64,000 nucleotides of DNA from Smallanthus sonchifolius (lineage: Eukaryota > Streptophyta > Magnoliopsida > Asterales > Asteraceae). Of this stretch, positions 1 to 9,372 are shown in pieces (position 1 is the stretch's first letter; every line of letters starts with the position of its first letter). The translations under genes were made by a program, and so were the position numbers. The stretch lies in NCBI GenBank assembly GCA_023525975.1, contig CM042035.1, forward strand, positions 25,594,001 through 25,658,000. Reading direction: 5' to 3'. The notes under the pieces are model-generated. The model did no database searches. It was not told where the DNA came from and was given only the letters and a program-made list of their open reading frames with translations.

Positions 1-316
1 ACGAGTTTTTGTCAAAAAACGGTCAACGTACGTAAAGACTCGGGCGCGCGGGTCCGTGTCGGGGAACGCCCGATCGCGGGAGAAACACGTTTAGACGTCG
101 AGTGGAACACGTGTGTCTTCATATACTAGTCAATTATTCTTACGCCCCGGGTGAGCGTGGGAATATGTTTTGTACAAGGAAGTATAAGAACTAAACGCTC
201 GCCGGCGGGTGACGCACGTGTTGCCGTAAGGCGGAACGCGCGCGCAAGAGGAGAATGCAAGTAAAAATGAGTCATGTGTGGAAGGGGATAAAGTAATAGA
301 ATGAAAGAATTATTTC
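1..316 (+). repeat. Partial 5S spacer at the left edge
   Basis: This is the 3' part of the spacer of a unit whose gene lies outside the window. With the next spacer (437-822) it shares differences from all others: GCCCCGGGTG instead of GCCTCGGGTG, GAGAAACACG instead of GAGACACACG, and TCATATACTAG instead of TCTTATACTAG. It also has GTTGCCGTAAGG where other units have GTTGACGTAAGG. Confidence 0.93.
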
Positions 317-436
317 GGTTGCGATCATACCAGCACTAAAGCACCGGATCCCATCAGAACTCCGCAGTTAAGCGTGCTTGGGTGAGAGTAGTACTAGGAT
401 GGGTGACCCCCTGAGAAGTCCTCGTGTTGCAACCCC
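317..436 (+). rRNA. 5S rRNA: 5S rRNA gene copy 1 (A-like body, G108)
   Basis: 5S rRNA is the small RNA of the large ribosomal subunit (central protuberance), made by RNA polymerase III. The gene is 120 nt; ends are set by the GGTTGC/GCAACC pairing (1-6 with 113-118), C at -1 and the T-run after position 120. This copy has C67T and G98A against the A class and keeps G108. Its first T tract is only T5, followed by G, still enough for termination. It belongs to the divergent left-edge units and may be less active than central copies. Confidence 0.95.
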
Positions 437-822
437 TTTTTGAATTTATTTTTTTTACTCTAAACAACGTCATCCGTTGATTATTATGCAAGCGGACGTG
501 GGTGTAACGAGTTTTTGTCAAAAAACGGTCAACGTACGTAAAGACTCGGGCGCGCGGGTCCGTGTCGGGGAACGCCCGATCGCGGGAGAAACACGTTTAG
601 ACGTCGAGTGGAACACGTGTGTCTTCATATACTAGTCAATTATTCTTACGCCCCGGGTGAGCGTGGGAATATGTTTTGTACAAGGAAGTATAAGAACTAA
701 ACGCTCGCCGGCGGGTGACGCACGTGTTGACGTAAGGCGGAACGCGCGCGCAAGAGGAGAATGCAAGTAAAAATGAGTCATGTGTGGAAGGGGATAAAGT
801 AATAGAATGAAAGAGTTATTTC

Positions 823-941
823 GGTTGCGATCATACCATCACTAAAGCACCGGATCCCATCAGAACTTCGCAGTTAAGCGTTCTTGAGCGAGAGTAGTAC
901 TAGGATGGGTGACCCCCTTGAAGTCCTCGTGTTGCAACTCC
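823..941 (+). pseudogene. 5S rRNA: 5S rRNA copy 2 (B type, degenerate)
   Basis: B-type markers T46 and A65, with extra lesions: G17T, G60T, a 1-nt loss plus G-to-T change around 97, and C118T. By my base pairing G17T and G60T each break helix II, and C118T weakens the terminal stem. The length is 119 nt. The promoter and T6 terminator are still intact. The most damaged copy in the window and probably a pseudogene. Confidence 0.8.
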
Positions 942-1321
942 TTTTTTAATTTATTTTTTTTTACTCTAAACAACGTCATCCGTTGATTATTATGCAAGTG
1001 GGCGTAACGAGTTTTTGTCAAAAAACGGTCAACGTACGTAAAGACTCGGGCGCGCGGGTCCGTGTCGGGAACACTCGATCGCGGGAGACACACGTTTAGA
1101 CGTCGAGTGGAACACGTGTGTCATCTGATACTAGTCAATTATTCTTACGCCTCGGGTGAGCGTGGGAATATGTTTTGTACAAGGAAGTATAAGAACTAAA
1201 CGCTCGCCGGCAGGTGACGCACGTGTTGACGTAAGGCGGAACGCGCGCGCAAGAGGAGAATGCAAGTAAAAATGAGTCATGTGTGGAAGGGGATAAAGTA
1301 ATAGAATGAAAGGATTATTTC

Positions 1322-1441
1322 GGTTGCGATCGTACCAGCACTAAGGCACCGGATCCCATCAGAACTCCGCAGTTAAGCGTGCTTGGGCGAGAGTAGTACT
1401 AGGATGGGTGACCCCCTGGGAAGTCCTCTTGTTGCAACCCC
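1322..1441 (+). rRNA. 5S rRNA: 5S rRNA gene copy 3 (A type)
   Basis: A11G and A24G against the class, both shared with copy 6. The promoter reads GAAAGGATTATTTC. The terminator is T6 AATGTAT8. Confidence 0.95.
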
Positions 1442-1827
1442 TTTTTTAATGTATTTTTTTTACTCTAAACAACGTCATCCGTTGATTATTATGCAAGCGG
1501 ACGTGGGTGTAACGAGTTTTTGTCAAAAAACGGTCAACGTACGTAAAGACACGGGCGCGCGGGTCCGTGTCGGGGAACGCCCGATCGCGGGAGACACACG
1601 TTTAGACGTCGAGTGGAACACGTGTGTCTTCTTATACTAGTCAATTATTCTTACGCCTCGGGTGAGCGTGGGAATATGTTTTGTACAAGGAAGTATAAGA
1701 ACTAAACGCTCGCCGGCGGGTGACGCACGTGTTGACGTAAGGTGGAACGCGCGCGCAAGAGGAGAATGCAAGTAAAAATGAGTCATGTGTGGAAGGGGAT
1801 AAAGTAATAGAATGAAAGAGTTATTTC

Positions 1828-1947
1828 GGTTGCGATCATACCAGCACTAAAGCACCGGATCCCATTAGAACTTCGCAGTTAAGCGTGCTTTAGCGAGAGT
1901 AGTACTAGGATGGGTGACCCCCTGGGAAGTCCTCGTGTTGCAACCCC
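1828..1947 (+). rRNA. 5S rRNA: 5S rRNA gene copy 4 (B type)
   Basis: Extra C39T in loop C and G64T at the end of box A. G64T next to A65 removes two likely helix II pairs, so function is doubtful. B spacer with T9. Confidence 0.92.
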
Positions 1948-2327
1948 TTTTTTAATTTATTTTTTTTTACTCTAAACAACGTCATCCGTTGATTATTATG
2001 CAAGTGGGCGTAACGAGTTTTTGTCAAAAAACGGTCAACGTACGTAAAGACTCGGGCGCGCGGGTCTGTGTCGGGAACACCCGATCGCGGGAGACACACG
2101 TTTAGACGTCGAGTGGAACACGTGTGTCATCTTATACTAGTCAATTATTCTTACGCCTCGGGTGAGCGTGTGAATATGTTTTGTACAAGGAAGTATAAGA
2201 ACTAAACGCTCGCCGGCGGGTGACGCACGTGTTGACGTAAGGCGGAACGCGCGCGCAAGAGGAGAATGCAAATAAAAATGAGTCATGTGTGGAAGGGGAT
2301 AAAGTAATAGAATGAAAGAATTATTTC

Positions 2328-2447
2328 GGTTGCGATCATACCAGCACTAAAGCACCGGATCCCATCAGAACTCCGCAGTTAAGCGTGCTTCGGCGAGAGT
2401 AGTACTAGGATGGGTGACCCCCTGGGAAGTCCTCTTGTTGCAACCCC
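2328..2447 (+). rRNA. 5S rRNA: 5S rRNA gene copy 5 (A type)
   Basis: G64C (CTTCGG) without the T45C that accompanies it in later copies. A1 spacer with TTTTTTACAAGG and a CAGGTG block leading to another A gene. Confidence 0.95.
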
Positions 2448-2833
2448 TTTTTTAATTTATTTTTTTTACTCTAAACAACGTCATCCGTTGATTATTATGC
2501 AAGCGGACGTGGGTGTAACGAGTTTTTGTCAAAAAACGGTCAACGTACGTAAAGACTCGGGCGCGCGGGTCCGTGTCGGGGAACGCCCGATCGCGGGAGA
2601 CACACGTTTAGACGTCGAGTGGAACACGTGTGTCTTCTTATACTAGTCAATTATTCTTACGCCTCGGGTGAGCGTGGGAATATGTTTTTTACAAGGAAGT
2701 ATAAGAACTAAACGCTCGCCGGCAGGTGACGCACGTGTTGACGTAAGGCGGAACGCGCGCGCAAGAGGAGAATGCAAGTAAAAATGAGTCATGTGTGGAA
2801 GGGGATAAAGTAATAGAATGAAAGGATTATTTC

Positions 2834-2953
2834 GGTTGCGATCGTACCAGCACTAAGGCACCGGATCCCATCAGAACTCCGCAGTTAAGCGTGTTTGGGC
2901 GAGAGTAGTACTAGGATGGGTGACCCCCTGGGAAGTCCTCTTGTTGCAACCCC
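2834..2953 (+). rRNA. 5S rRNA: 5S rRNA gene copy 6 (A type)
   Basis: A11G and A24G as in copy 3, plus C61T, which leaves a G-U pair with G17. A2 spacer. Confidence 0.95.
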
Positions 2954-3339
2954 TTTTTTAATTTATTTTTTTTACTCTAAACAACGTCATCCGTTGATTA
3001 TTATGCAAGCGGACGTGGGTGTAACGAGTTTTTGTCAAAAAACGGTCAACGTACGTAAAGACACGGGCGCGCGGGTCCGTGTCGTGGAACGCCCGATCGC
3101 GGGAGACACACGTTTAGACGTCGAGTGGAACACGTGTGTCTTCTTATACTAGTCAATTATTCTTACGCCTCGGGTGAGCGTGGGAATATGTTTTGTACAA
3201 GGAAGTATAAGAACTAAACGCTCGCCGGCGGGTGACGCACGTGTTGACGTAAGGTGGAACGCGCGCGCAAGAGGAGAATGCAAGTAAAAATGAGTCATGT
3301 GTGGAAGGGGATAAAGTAATAGAATGAAAGAGTTATTTC

Positions 3340-3459
3340 GGTTGCGATCATACCAGCACTAAAGCACCGGATCCCATCAGAACTTCGCAGTTAAGCGTGC
3401 TTGAGCGAGAGTAGTACTAGGATGGGTGACCCCCTGGGAAGTCCTCGTGTTGCAACCCC
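3340..3459 (+). rRNA. 5S rRNA: 5S rRNA gene copy 7 (B type)
   Basis: Class sequence. T8 spacer carrying ACTCAGGCG and AGAAATAAACG, a marker pair also found after copies 11, 57, 73, 86 and 104. Confidence 0.96.
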
Positions 3460-3838
3460 TTTTTTAATTTATTTTTTTTACTCTAAACAACGTCATCCGT
3501 TGATTATTATGCAAGTGGGCGTAACGAGTTTTTGTCAAAAAACGGTCAACGTACGTAAAGACTCAGGCGCGCGGGTCCGTGTCGGGAACACCCGATCGCG
3601 GGAGACACACGTTTAGACGTCGAGTGGAACACGTGTGTCATCTTATACTAGTCAATTATTCTTACGCCTCGGGTGAGCGTGGGAATATGTTTTGTACAAG
3701 GAAGTATAAGAAATAAACGCTCGCCGGCGGGTGACGCACGTGTTGACGTAAGGCGGAACGCGCGCGCAAGAGGAGAATGCAAGTAAAAATGAGTCATGTG
3801 TGGAAGGGGATAAAGTAATAGAATGAAAGAATTATTTC

Positions 3839-3958
3839 GGTTGCGATCATACCAGCACTAAAGCACCGGATCCCATCAGAACTCCGCAGTTAAGCGTGCT
3901 TGGGCGAGAGTAGTACTAAGATTGGTGACCCCCAGGGAAGTCCTCTTGTTGCAACCCC
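3839..3958 (+). rRNA. 5S rRNA: 5S rRNA gene copy 8 (A type)
   Basis: G81A, G85T and T96A, all in or near box C. Two of the three are private to this copy or rare, so activity is uncertain. A1 spacer with GGCGCGTGGG. Confidence 0.93.
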
Positions 3959-4314
3959 TTTTTTAATTTATTTTTTTTACTCTAAACAACGTCATCCGTT
4001 GATTATTATGCAAGCGGACGTGGGTGTAACGAGTTTTTGTCAAAAAACGGTCAACGTACGTAAAGACTCGGGCGCGTGGGTCCGTGTCGGGGAACGCCCG
4101 ATCGCGGGAGACACACGTTTAGACGTCGAGTGGAACACGTGTGTCTTCTTATACTAGTCAATTATTCTTACGCCTCGGGTGAGCGTGGGAATATGTTTTG
4201 TACAAGGAAGTATAAGAACTAAACGCTCGCCGGCGGGTGACGCACGTGTTGACGTAAGGTGGAACGCGCGCGCAAGAGGAGAATGCAAGTAAAAATGAGT
4301 CATGTGTGGAAGGG

Positions 4315-4344
4315 GATAAAGTAATAGAATGAAAGAGTTATTTC
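4315..4344 (+). promoter_or_regulatory. 5S upstream promoter, B form (shown for copy 9)
   Basis: Same layout as the A form: GATAAAG at -30 to -24 and C at -1. The B form differs by G instead of A at -8 (GAGTTATTTC against GAATTATTTC). This base goes with the B gene in nearly every unit, so the B class includes its promoter. Confidence 0.6.
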
Positions 4345-4464
4345 GGTTGCGATCATACCAGCACTAAAGCACCGGATCCCATCAGAACTTCGCAGTTAAG
4401 CGTGCTTGAGCGAGAGTAGTACTAGGATGGGTGACCCCCTGGGAAGTCCTCGTGTTGCAACCCC
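4345..4464 (+). rRNA. 5S rRNA: 5S rRNA gene copy 9 (B type)
   Basis: Class sequence; used here as the B reference copy. T9 spacer. Confidence 0.97.
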
Positions 4465-4485
4465 TTTTTTAATTTATTTTTTTTT
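4465..4485 (+). terminator. Pol III terminator, B form (shown for copy 9)
   Basis: T6, AATTTA, then T9. In B units the second tract is T8, T9 or interrupted (TTTATTTATTTTTAC). The first T6 is constant, so termination should not depend on the subclass, but the second tract marks unit lineage well. Confidence 0.85.
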
Positions 4486-4814
4486 ACTCTAAACAACGTC
4501 ATCCGTTGATTATTATGCAAGTGGGCGTAACGAGTTTTTGTCAAAAAACGGTCAACGTACGTAAAGACTCGGGCGCGCGGGTCCGTGTCGGGAACACCCG
4601 ATCGCGGGAGACACACGTTTAGACGTCGAGTGGAACACGTGTGTCATCTTATACAAGTCAATTATTCTTACGCCTCGGGTGAGCGTGGGAATATGTTTTG
4701 TACAAGGAAGTATAAGAACTAAACGCTCGCCGTCGGGTGACGCACGTGTTGACGTAAGGCGGAACGCGCGCGTAAGAGGAGAATGCAAGTAAAAATGAGT
4801 CATGTGTGGAAGGG

Positions 4815-4844
4815 GATAAAGTAATAGAATGAAAGAATTATTTC
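4815..4844 (+). promoter_or_regulatory. 5S upstream promoter, A form (shown for copy 10)
   Basis: Representative of the stretch before A genes. A TATA-like GATAAAG lies at -30 to -24 and a C stands at -1. In Arabidopsis 5S genes a TATATA box near -28, a GC near -12 and C at -1 support transcription by RNA polymerase III. Here the TATA-like box and C-1 are present, but -13 to -11 reads AAA and no GC is there. The whole stretch is A-rich, in contrast with the GC-rich spacer before it. The function is inferred by position. Confidence 0.6.
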
Positions 4845-4964
4845 GGTTGCGATCATACCAGCACTAAAGCACCGGATCCCATCAGAACTCCGCAGTTAAG
4901 CGTGCTTGGGCGAGAGTAGTACTAGGATGGGTGACCCCCTGGGAAGTCCTCTTGTTGCAACCCC
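4845..4964 (+). rRNA. 5S rRNA: 5S rRNA gene copy 10 (A type)
   Basis: Class sequence; used here as the A reference copy. A2 spacer with TAATGAG. Confidence 0.97.
4894..4941 (+). promoter_or_regulatory. Internal control region (shown for copy 10)
   Basis: Box A (about gene positions 50-64), the intermediate element (67-72) and box C (80-97) bind TFIIIA and direct TFIIIC and polymerase III to 5S genes. These boxes were defined in Xenopus and Arabidopsis; positions are transferred by alignment from memory. Many copy-specific substitutions in this array fall in these boxes: A54C, G56A, G58T, G64C, G81A, C94A, T96A, G97T and the 1-nt deletions near 93-97. Confidence 0.7.
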
Positions 4965-4984
4965 TTTTTTAATTTATTTTTTTT
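4965..4984 (+). terminator. Pol III terminator, A form (shown for copy 10)
   Basis: T6 begins directly after the last C of the gene, followed by AATTTA and T8. Four or more T on the coding strand is enough to stop polymerase III, so the second tract looks like a back-up site. It is present after almost every A gene. Copy 1 has T5 followed by G, copy 69 has T7 and copy 71 has T9 in the second tract. Confidence 0.85.
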
Positions 4985-5038
4985 ACTCTAAACAACGTCA
5001 TCCGTTGATTATTATGCAAGCGGACGTGGGTGTAATGA

Positions 5039-5054
5039 GTTTTTGTCAAAAAAC
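5039..5054. other. Short inverted repeat in the spacer (shown for copy 10)
   Basis: GTTTTTGTCAAAAAAC can fold into a six-pair stem closed by a 4-nt loop. It occurs in every unit, about 75 nt after the gene end, and is unchanged in both classes. It lies beyond the terminator, so it probably is not transcribed by polymerase III. Role unknown. Confidence 0.5.
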
Positions 5055-5350
5055 GGTCAACGTACGTAAAGACTCGGGCGCGCGGGTCCGTGTCGTGGAA
5101 CTCCCGATCGCGGGAGACACACGTTTAGACGTCGAGTGGAACACGTGTGTCTTCTTATACTAGTCAATTATTCTTACGCCTCGGGTGAGCGTGGGAATAT
5201 GTTTTGTACAAGGAAGTATAAGAACTAAACGCTCGCCGGCGGGTGACGCACGTGTTGACGTAAGGTGGAACGCGCGCGCAAGAGGAGAATGCAAGTAAAA
5301 ATGAGTCATGTGTGGAAGGGGATAAAGTAATAGAATGAAAGAGTTATTTC

Positions 5351-5470
5351 GGTTGCGATCATACCAGCACTAAAGCACCGGATCCCATCAGAACTTCGCA
5401 GTTAAGCGTGCTTGAGCGAGAGTAGTACTAGGATGGGTGACCCCCTGGGAAGTCCTCGTGTTGCAACCCC
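5351..5470 (+). rRNA. 5S rRNA: 5S rRNA gene copy 11 (B type)
   Basis: Class sequence; T8 spacer with the ACTCAGG and AGAAATAAACG markers, as after copy 7 four units earlier. Confidence 0.97.
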
Positions 5471-5849
5471 TTTTTTAATTTATTTTTTTTACTCTAAACA
5501 ACGTCATCCGTTGATTATTATGCAAGTGGGCGTAACGAGTTTTTGTCAAAAAACGGTCAACGTACGTAAAGACTCAGGCGCGCGGGTCCGTGTCGGGAAC
5601 ACCCGATCGCGGGAGACACACGTTTAGACGTCGAGTGGAACACGTGTGTCATCTTATACTAGTCAATTATTCTTACGCCTCGGGTGAGCGTGGGAATATG
5701 TTTTGTACAAGGAAGTATAAGAAATAAACGCTCGCCGGCGGGTGACGCACGTGTTGACGTAAGGCGGAACGCGCGCGCAAGAGGAGAATGCAAGTAAAAA
5801 TGAGTCATGTGTGGAAGGGGATAAAGTAATAGAATGAAAGAATTATTTC

Positions 5850-5969
5850 GGTTGCGATCATACCAGCACTAAAGCACCGGATCCCATCAGAACTCCGCAG
5901 TTAAGCGTGCTTGGGCGAGAGTAGTACTAGGATGGGTGACCCCCTGGGAAGTCCTCTTGTTGCAACCCC
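5850..5969 (+). rRNA. 5S rRNA: 5S rRNA gene copy 12 (A type)
   Basis: Class sequence; A2 spacer with TAATGAG and a private AAGATGAGAATG change near its end. Confidence 0.97.
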
Positions 5970-6355
5970 TTTTTTAATTTATTTTTTTTACTCTAAACAA
6001 CGTCATCCGTTGATTATTATGCAAGCGGACGTGGGTGTAATGAGTTTTTGTCAAAAAACGGTCAACGTACGTAAAGACTCGGGCGCGCGGGTCCGTGTCG
6101 TGGAACGCCCGATCGCGGGAGACACACGTTTAGACGTCGAGTGGAACACGTGTGTCTTCTTATACTAGTCAATTATTCTTACGCCTCGGGTGAGCGTGGG
6201 AATATGTTTTGTACAAGGAAGTATAAGAACTAAACGCTCGCCGGCGGGTGACGCACGTGTTGACGTAAGGTGGAACGCGCGCGCAAGATGAGAATGCAAG
6301 TAAAAATGAGTCATGTGTGGAAGGGGATAAAGTAATAGAATGAAAGAGTTATTTC

Positions 6356-6475
6356 GGTTGCGATCATACCAGCACTAAAGCACCGGATCCCATCAGAACT
6401 TCGCAGTTAAGCGTGCTTGAGCGAGAGTAGTACTAGGATGGGTGACCCCCTGGGAAGTCCTCGTGTTGCAACCCC
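6356..6475 (+). rRNA. 5S rRNA: 5S rRNA gene copy 13 (B type)
   Basis: Class sequence; first copy with the interrupted second T tract. Spacer has GGGATCACCCAATCG. Confidence 0.97.
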
Positions 6476-6855
6476 TTTTTTAATTTATTTATTTTTACTC
6501 TAAACAACGTCATCCGTTGATTATTATGCAAGTGGGCGTAACGAGTTTTTGTCAAAAAACGGTCAACGTACGTAAAGACTCGGGCGCGCGGGTCCGTGTC
6601 GGGATCACCCAATCGCGGGAGACACACGTTTAGACGTCGAGTGGAACACGTGTGTCATCTTATACTAGTCAATTATTCTTACGCCTCGGGTGAGCGTGGG
6701 AATATGTTTTGTACAAGGAAGTATAAGAACTAAACGCTCGCCGGCGGGTGACGCACGTGTTGACGTAAGGCGGAACGCGCGCGCAAGAGGAGAATGCAAG
6801 TAAAAATGAGTCATGTGTGGAAGGGGATAAAGTAATAGAATGAAAGAATTATTTC

Positions 6856-6975
6856 GGTTGCGATCATACCAGCACTAAAGCACCGGATTCCATCAGAACT
6901 CCGCAGTTAAGCGTGCTTGGGCGAGAGTAGTACTAGGATGGGTGACCCCCTGGGAAGTCCTCTTGTTGCAACCCC
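6856..6975 (+). rRNA. 5S rRNA: 5S rRNA gene copy 14 (A type, C34T)
   Basis: C34T in loop C turns the BamHI site GGATCC into GGATTC; first of the C34T lineage. A1 spacer with GGGTTCGTG and GCGTGCGAAT. Confidence 0.97.
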
Positions 6976-7361
6976 TTTTTTAATTTATTTTTTTTACTCT
7001 AAACAACGTCATCCGTTGATTATTATGCAAGCGGACGTGGGTGTAACGAGTTTTTGTCAAAAAACGGTCAACGTACGTAAAGACTCGGGCGCGCGGGTTC
7101 GTGTCGGGGAACGCCCGATCGCGGGAGACACACGTTTAGACGTCGAGTGGAACACGTGTGTCTTCTTATACTAGTCAATTATTCTTACGCCTCGGGTGAG
7201 CGTGCGAATATGTTTTGTACAAGGAAGTATAAGAACTAAACGCTCGCCGGCGGGTGACGCACGTGTTGACGTAAGGTGAAACGCGCGCGCAAGAGGAGAA
7301 TGCAAGTAAAAATGAGTCATGTGTGGAAGGGGATAAAGTAATAGAATGAAAGAGTTATTTC

Positions 7362-7481
7362 GGTTGCGATCATACCAGCACTAAAGCACCGGATCCCATC
7401 AGAACTTCGCAGTTAAGCGTGCTTGAGCGAGAGTAGTACTAGGATGGGTGACCCCCTGGGAAGTCCTCGTGTTGCAACCCC
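7362..7481 (+). rRNA. 5S rRNA: 5S rRNA gene copy 15 (B type)
   Basis: Class sequence; interrupted second T tract. Spacer has private CCGATGATT and AAAGCCTCGG changes. Confidence 0.97.
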
Positions 7482-7861
7482 TTTTTTAATTTATTTATTT
7501 TTACTCTAAACAACGTCATCCGATGATTATTATGCAAGTGGGCGTAACGAGTTTTTGTCAAAAAACGGTCAACGTACGTAAAGCCTCGGGCGCGCGGGTC
7601 CGTGTCGGGAACACCCAATCGCGGGAGACACACGTTTAGACGTCGAGTGGAACACGTGTGTCATCTTATACTAGTCAATTATTCTTACGCCTCGGGTGAG
7701 CGTGGGAATATGTTTTGTACAAGGAAGTATAAGAACTAAACGCTCGCCGGCGGGTGACGCACGTGTTGACGTAAGGCGGAACGCGCGCGCAAGAGGAGAA
7801 TGCAAGTAAAAATGAGTCATGTGTGGAAGGGGATAAAGTAATAGAATGAAAGAATTATTTC

Positions 7862-7981
7862 GGTTGCGATCATACCAGCACTAAAGCACCGGATTCCATC
7901 AGAACTCCGCAGTTAAGCGTGCTTGGGCGAGAGTAGTACTAGGATGGGTGACCCCCTGGGAAGTCCTCTTGTTGCAACCCC
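7862..7981 (+). rRNA. 5S rRNA: 5S rRNA gene copy 16 (A type, C34T)
   Basis: C34T only. Followed by the A3 spacer, then another A gene. Confidence 0.97.
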
Positions 7982-8367
7982 TTTTTTAATTTATTTTTTT
8001 TACTCTAAACAACGTCATCCGTTGATTATTTTGCAAGCGGACGTGGGTGTAACGAGTTTTTGTCAAAAAACGGTCAACGTACGTAAAGACTCGGGCGCGC
8101 GGGTCCGTGTCGGGGAACGCCCGATCGCGGGAGACACACGTTTAGACGTCGAGTGGAACACGTGTGTCTTCTTATACTAGTCAATTATTCTTACGCCTCG
8201 GGTGAGCGTGGGAATATGTTTTGTCCAAGGAAGTATAAGAACTAAACGCTCGCCGGCAGGTGACGCACGTGTTGACGTAAGGCGGAACGCGCGCGCAAGA
8301 GGAGAATGCAAGTAAAAATGAGTCATGTGTGGAAGGGGATAAAGTAATAGAATGAAAGAATTATTTC
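7982..8367 (+). repeat. Type A3 intergenic spacer (shown for copy 16)
   Basis: 386 nt leading from one A gene to another. It has ATTTTGCAAG where other spacers have ATTATGCAAG, TTTTGTCCAAGG instead of TTTTGTACAAGG, and GCCGGCAGGTGACG instead of GCCGGCGGGTGACG. It ends in GGCGGAACG and the A-form promoter. The CAGGTG block appears at most places where two A genes are adjacent, so it marks a third unit lineage. Confidence 0.85.
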
Positions 8368-8487
8368 GGTTGCGATCATACCAGCACTAAAGCACCGGAT
8401 CCCATCAGAACTCCGCAGTTAAGCGTGCTTGGCCGAGAGTAGTACTAGGATGGGTGACCCCCTGGGAAGTCCTCTTGTTGCAACCCC
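8368..8487 (+). rRNA. 5S rRNA: 5S rRNA gene copy 17 (A type)
   Basis: Private G66C (TTGGCCGAG) just after box A. A2 spacer without TAATGAG. Confidence 0.95.
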
Positions 8488-8873
8488 TTTTTTAATTTAT
8501 TTTTTTTACTCTAAACAACGTCATCCGTTGATTATTATGCAAGCGGACGTGGGTGTAACGAGTTTTTGTCAAAAAACGGTCAACGTACGTAAAGACTCGG
8601 GCGCGCGGGTCCGTGTCGTGGAACGCCCGATCGCGGGAGACACACGTTTAGACGTCGAGTGGAACACGTGTGTCTTCTTATACTAGTCAATTATTCTTAC
8701 GCCTCGGGTGAGCGTGGGAATATGTTTTGTACAAGGAAGTATAAGAACTAAACGCTCGCCGGCGGGTGACGCACGTGTTGACGTAAGGTGGAACGCGCGC
8801 GCAAGAGGAGAATGCAAGTAAAAATGAGTCATGTGTGGAAGGGGATAAAGTAATAGAATGAAAGAGTTATTTC

Positions 8874-8993
8874 GGTTGCGATCATACCAGCACTAAAGCA
8901 CCGGATCCCATCAGAACTTCGCAGTTAAGCGTGCTTGAGCGAGAGTAGTACTAGGATGGGTGACCCCCTGGGAAGTCCTCGTGTTGCAACCCC
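8874..8993 (+). rRNA. 5S rRNA: 5S rRNA gene copy 18 (B type)
   Basis: Class sequence; T8 spacer with GACGTCTTATGG, a marker shared with copies 24, 35, 42 and 51. Confidence 0.97.
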
Positions 8994-9372
8994 TTTTTTA
9001 ATTTATTTTTTTTACTCTAAACAACGTCATCCGTTGATTATTATGCAAGTGGGCGTAACGAGTTTTTGTCAAAAAACGGTCAACGTACGTAAAGACTCGG
9101 GCGCGCGGGTCCGTGTCGGGAACACCCGATCGCGGGAGACACACGTTTAGACGTCTTATGGAACACGTGTGTCATCTTATACTAGTCAATTATTCTTACG
9201 CCTCGGGTGAGCGTGGGAATATGTTTTGTACAAGGAAGTATAAGAACTAAACGCTCGCCGGCGAGTGACGCACGTGTTGACGTAAGGCGGAACGCGCGCG
9301 CAAGAGGAGAATGCAAGTAAAAATGAGTCATGTGTGGAAGGGGATAAAGTAATAGAATGAAAGAATTATTTC

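Larger units (their letters stand above)
4465..4844 (+). repeat. Type B intergenic spacer (shown for copy 9)
   Basis: 380 nt between copies 9 and 10. It differs from the A spacer by a 6-nt deletion in the AAGTGGGCG block, one G fewer before AACACCCG, GTCATCTT in place of GTCTTCTT, and GGCGGAACG leading to an A-form promoter. This copy has TATACAAGTC where others have TATACTAGTC. No gene is seen. Confidence 0.9.
4965..5350 (+). repeat. Type A intergenic spacer (shown for copy 10)
   Basis: 386 nt between copies 10 and 11. In order: terminator T tracts, CTCTAAACAACGTCATCCG, the GCGGACGTGGGTGTAA block found in A spacers, a GTTTTT/AAAAAC inverted repeat, AACGTACGT, a CGCGCGGGTCCG stretch, GACGTC, two CACGTG cores, a CGCGCGCGC run near the 3' end, and the A-rich promoter. 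This spacer is the A2 form with TAATGAG and a private GGAACTCCCG change. I see no gene in it. Confidence 0.9.

Noticed and set aside
1383..1640. ORF of about 85 codons repeated in nearly every A unit on the + strand, starting inside the 5S gene
   Set aside because: It starts at a TTG within the rRNA gene, reads through the Pol III terminator and spacer, and is intact or broken according to T-tract length. Its conservation is explained by array homogenisation. No known domain is seen.
4422..4616. Minus-strand ORF of 64 codons repeated in B units
   Set aside because: It covers the spacer and the 3' half of the 5S gene in antisense. It exists only where the second T tract has 9 positions or the interrupted form, so it follows from the repeat frame, not from selection.
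4740..4775. CGCGCGCG run in each spacer as a Z-DNA or recombination signal
   Set aside because: The alternating run is only about 8-10 bases long, and exchange breakpoints I could place do not cluster there.
5161..5190. tRNA or other small RNA gene in the spacers
   Set aside because: I found no cloverleaf, B-box GGTTCGANNCC match or second T-run outside the 5S terminator that would support one.
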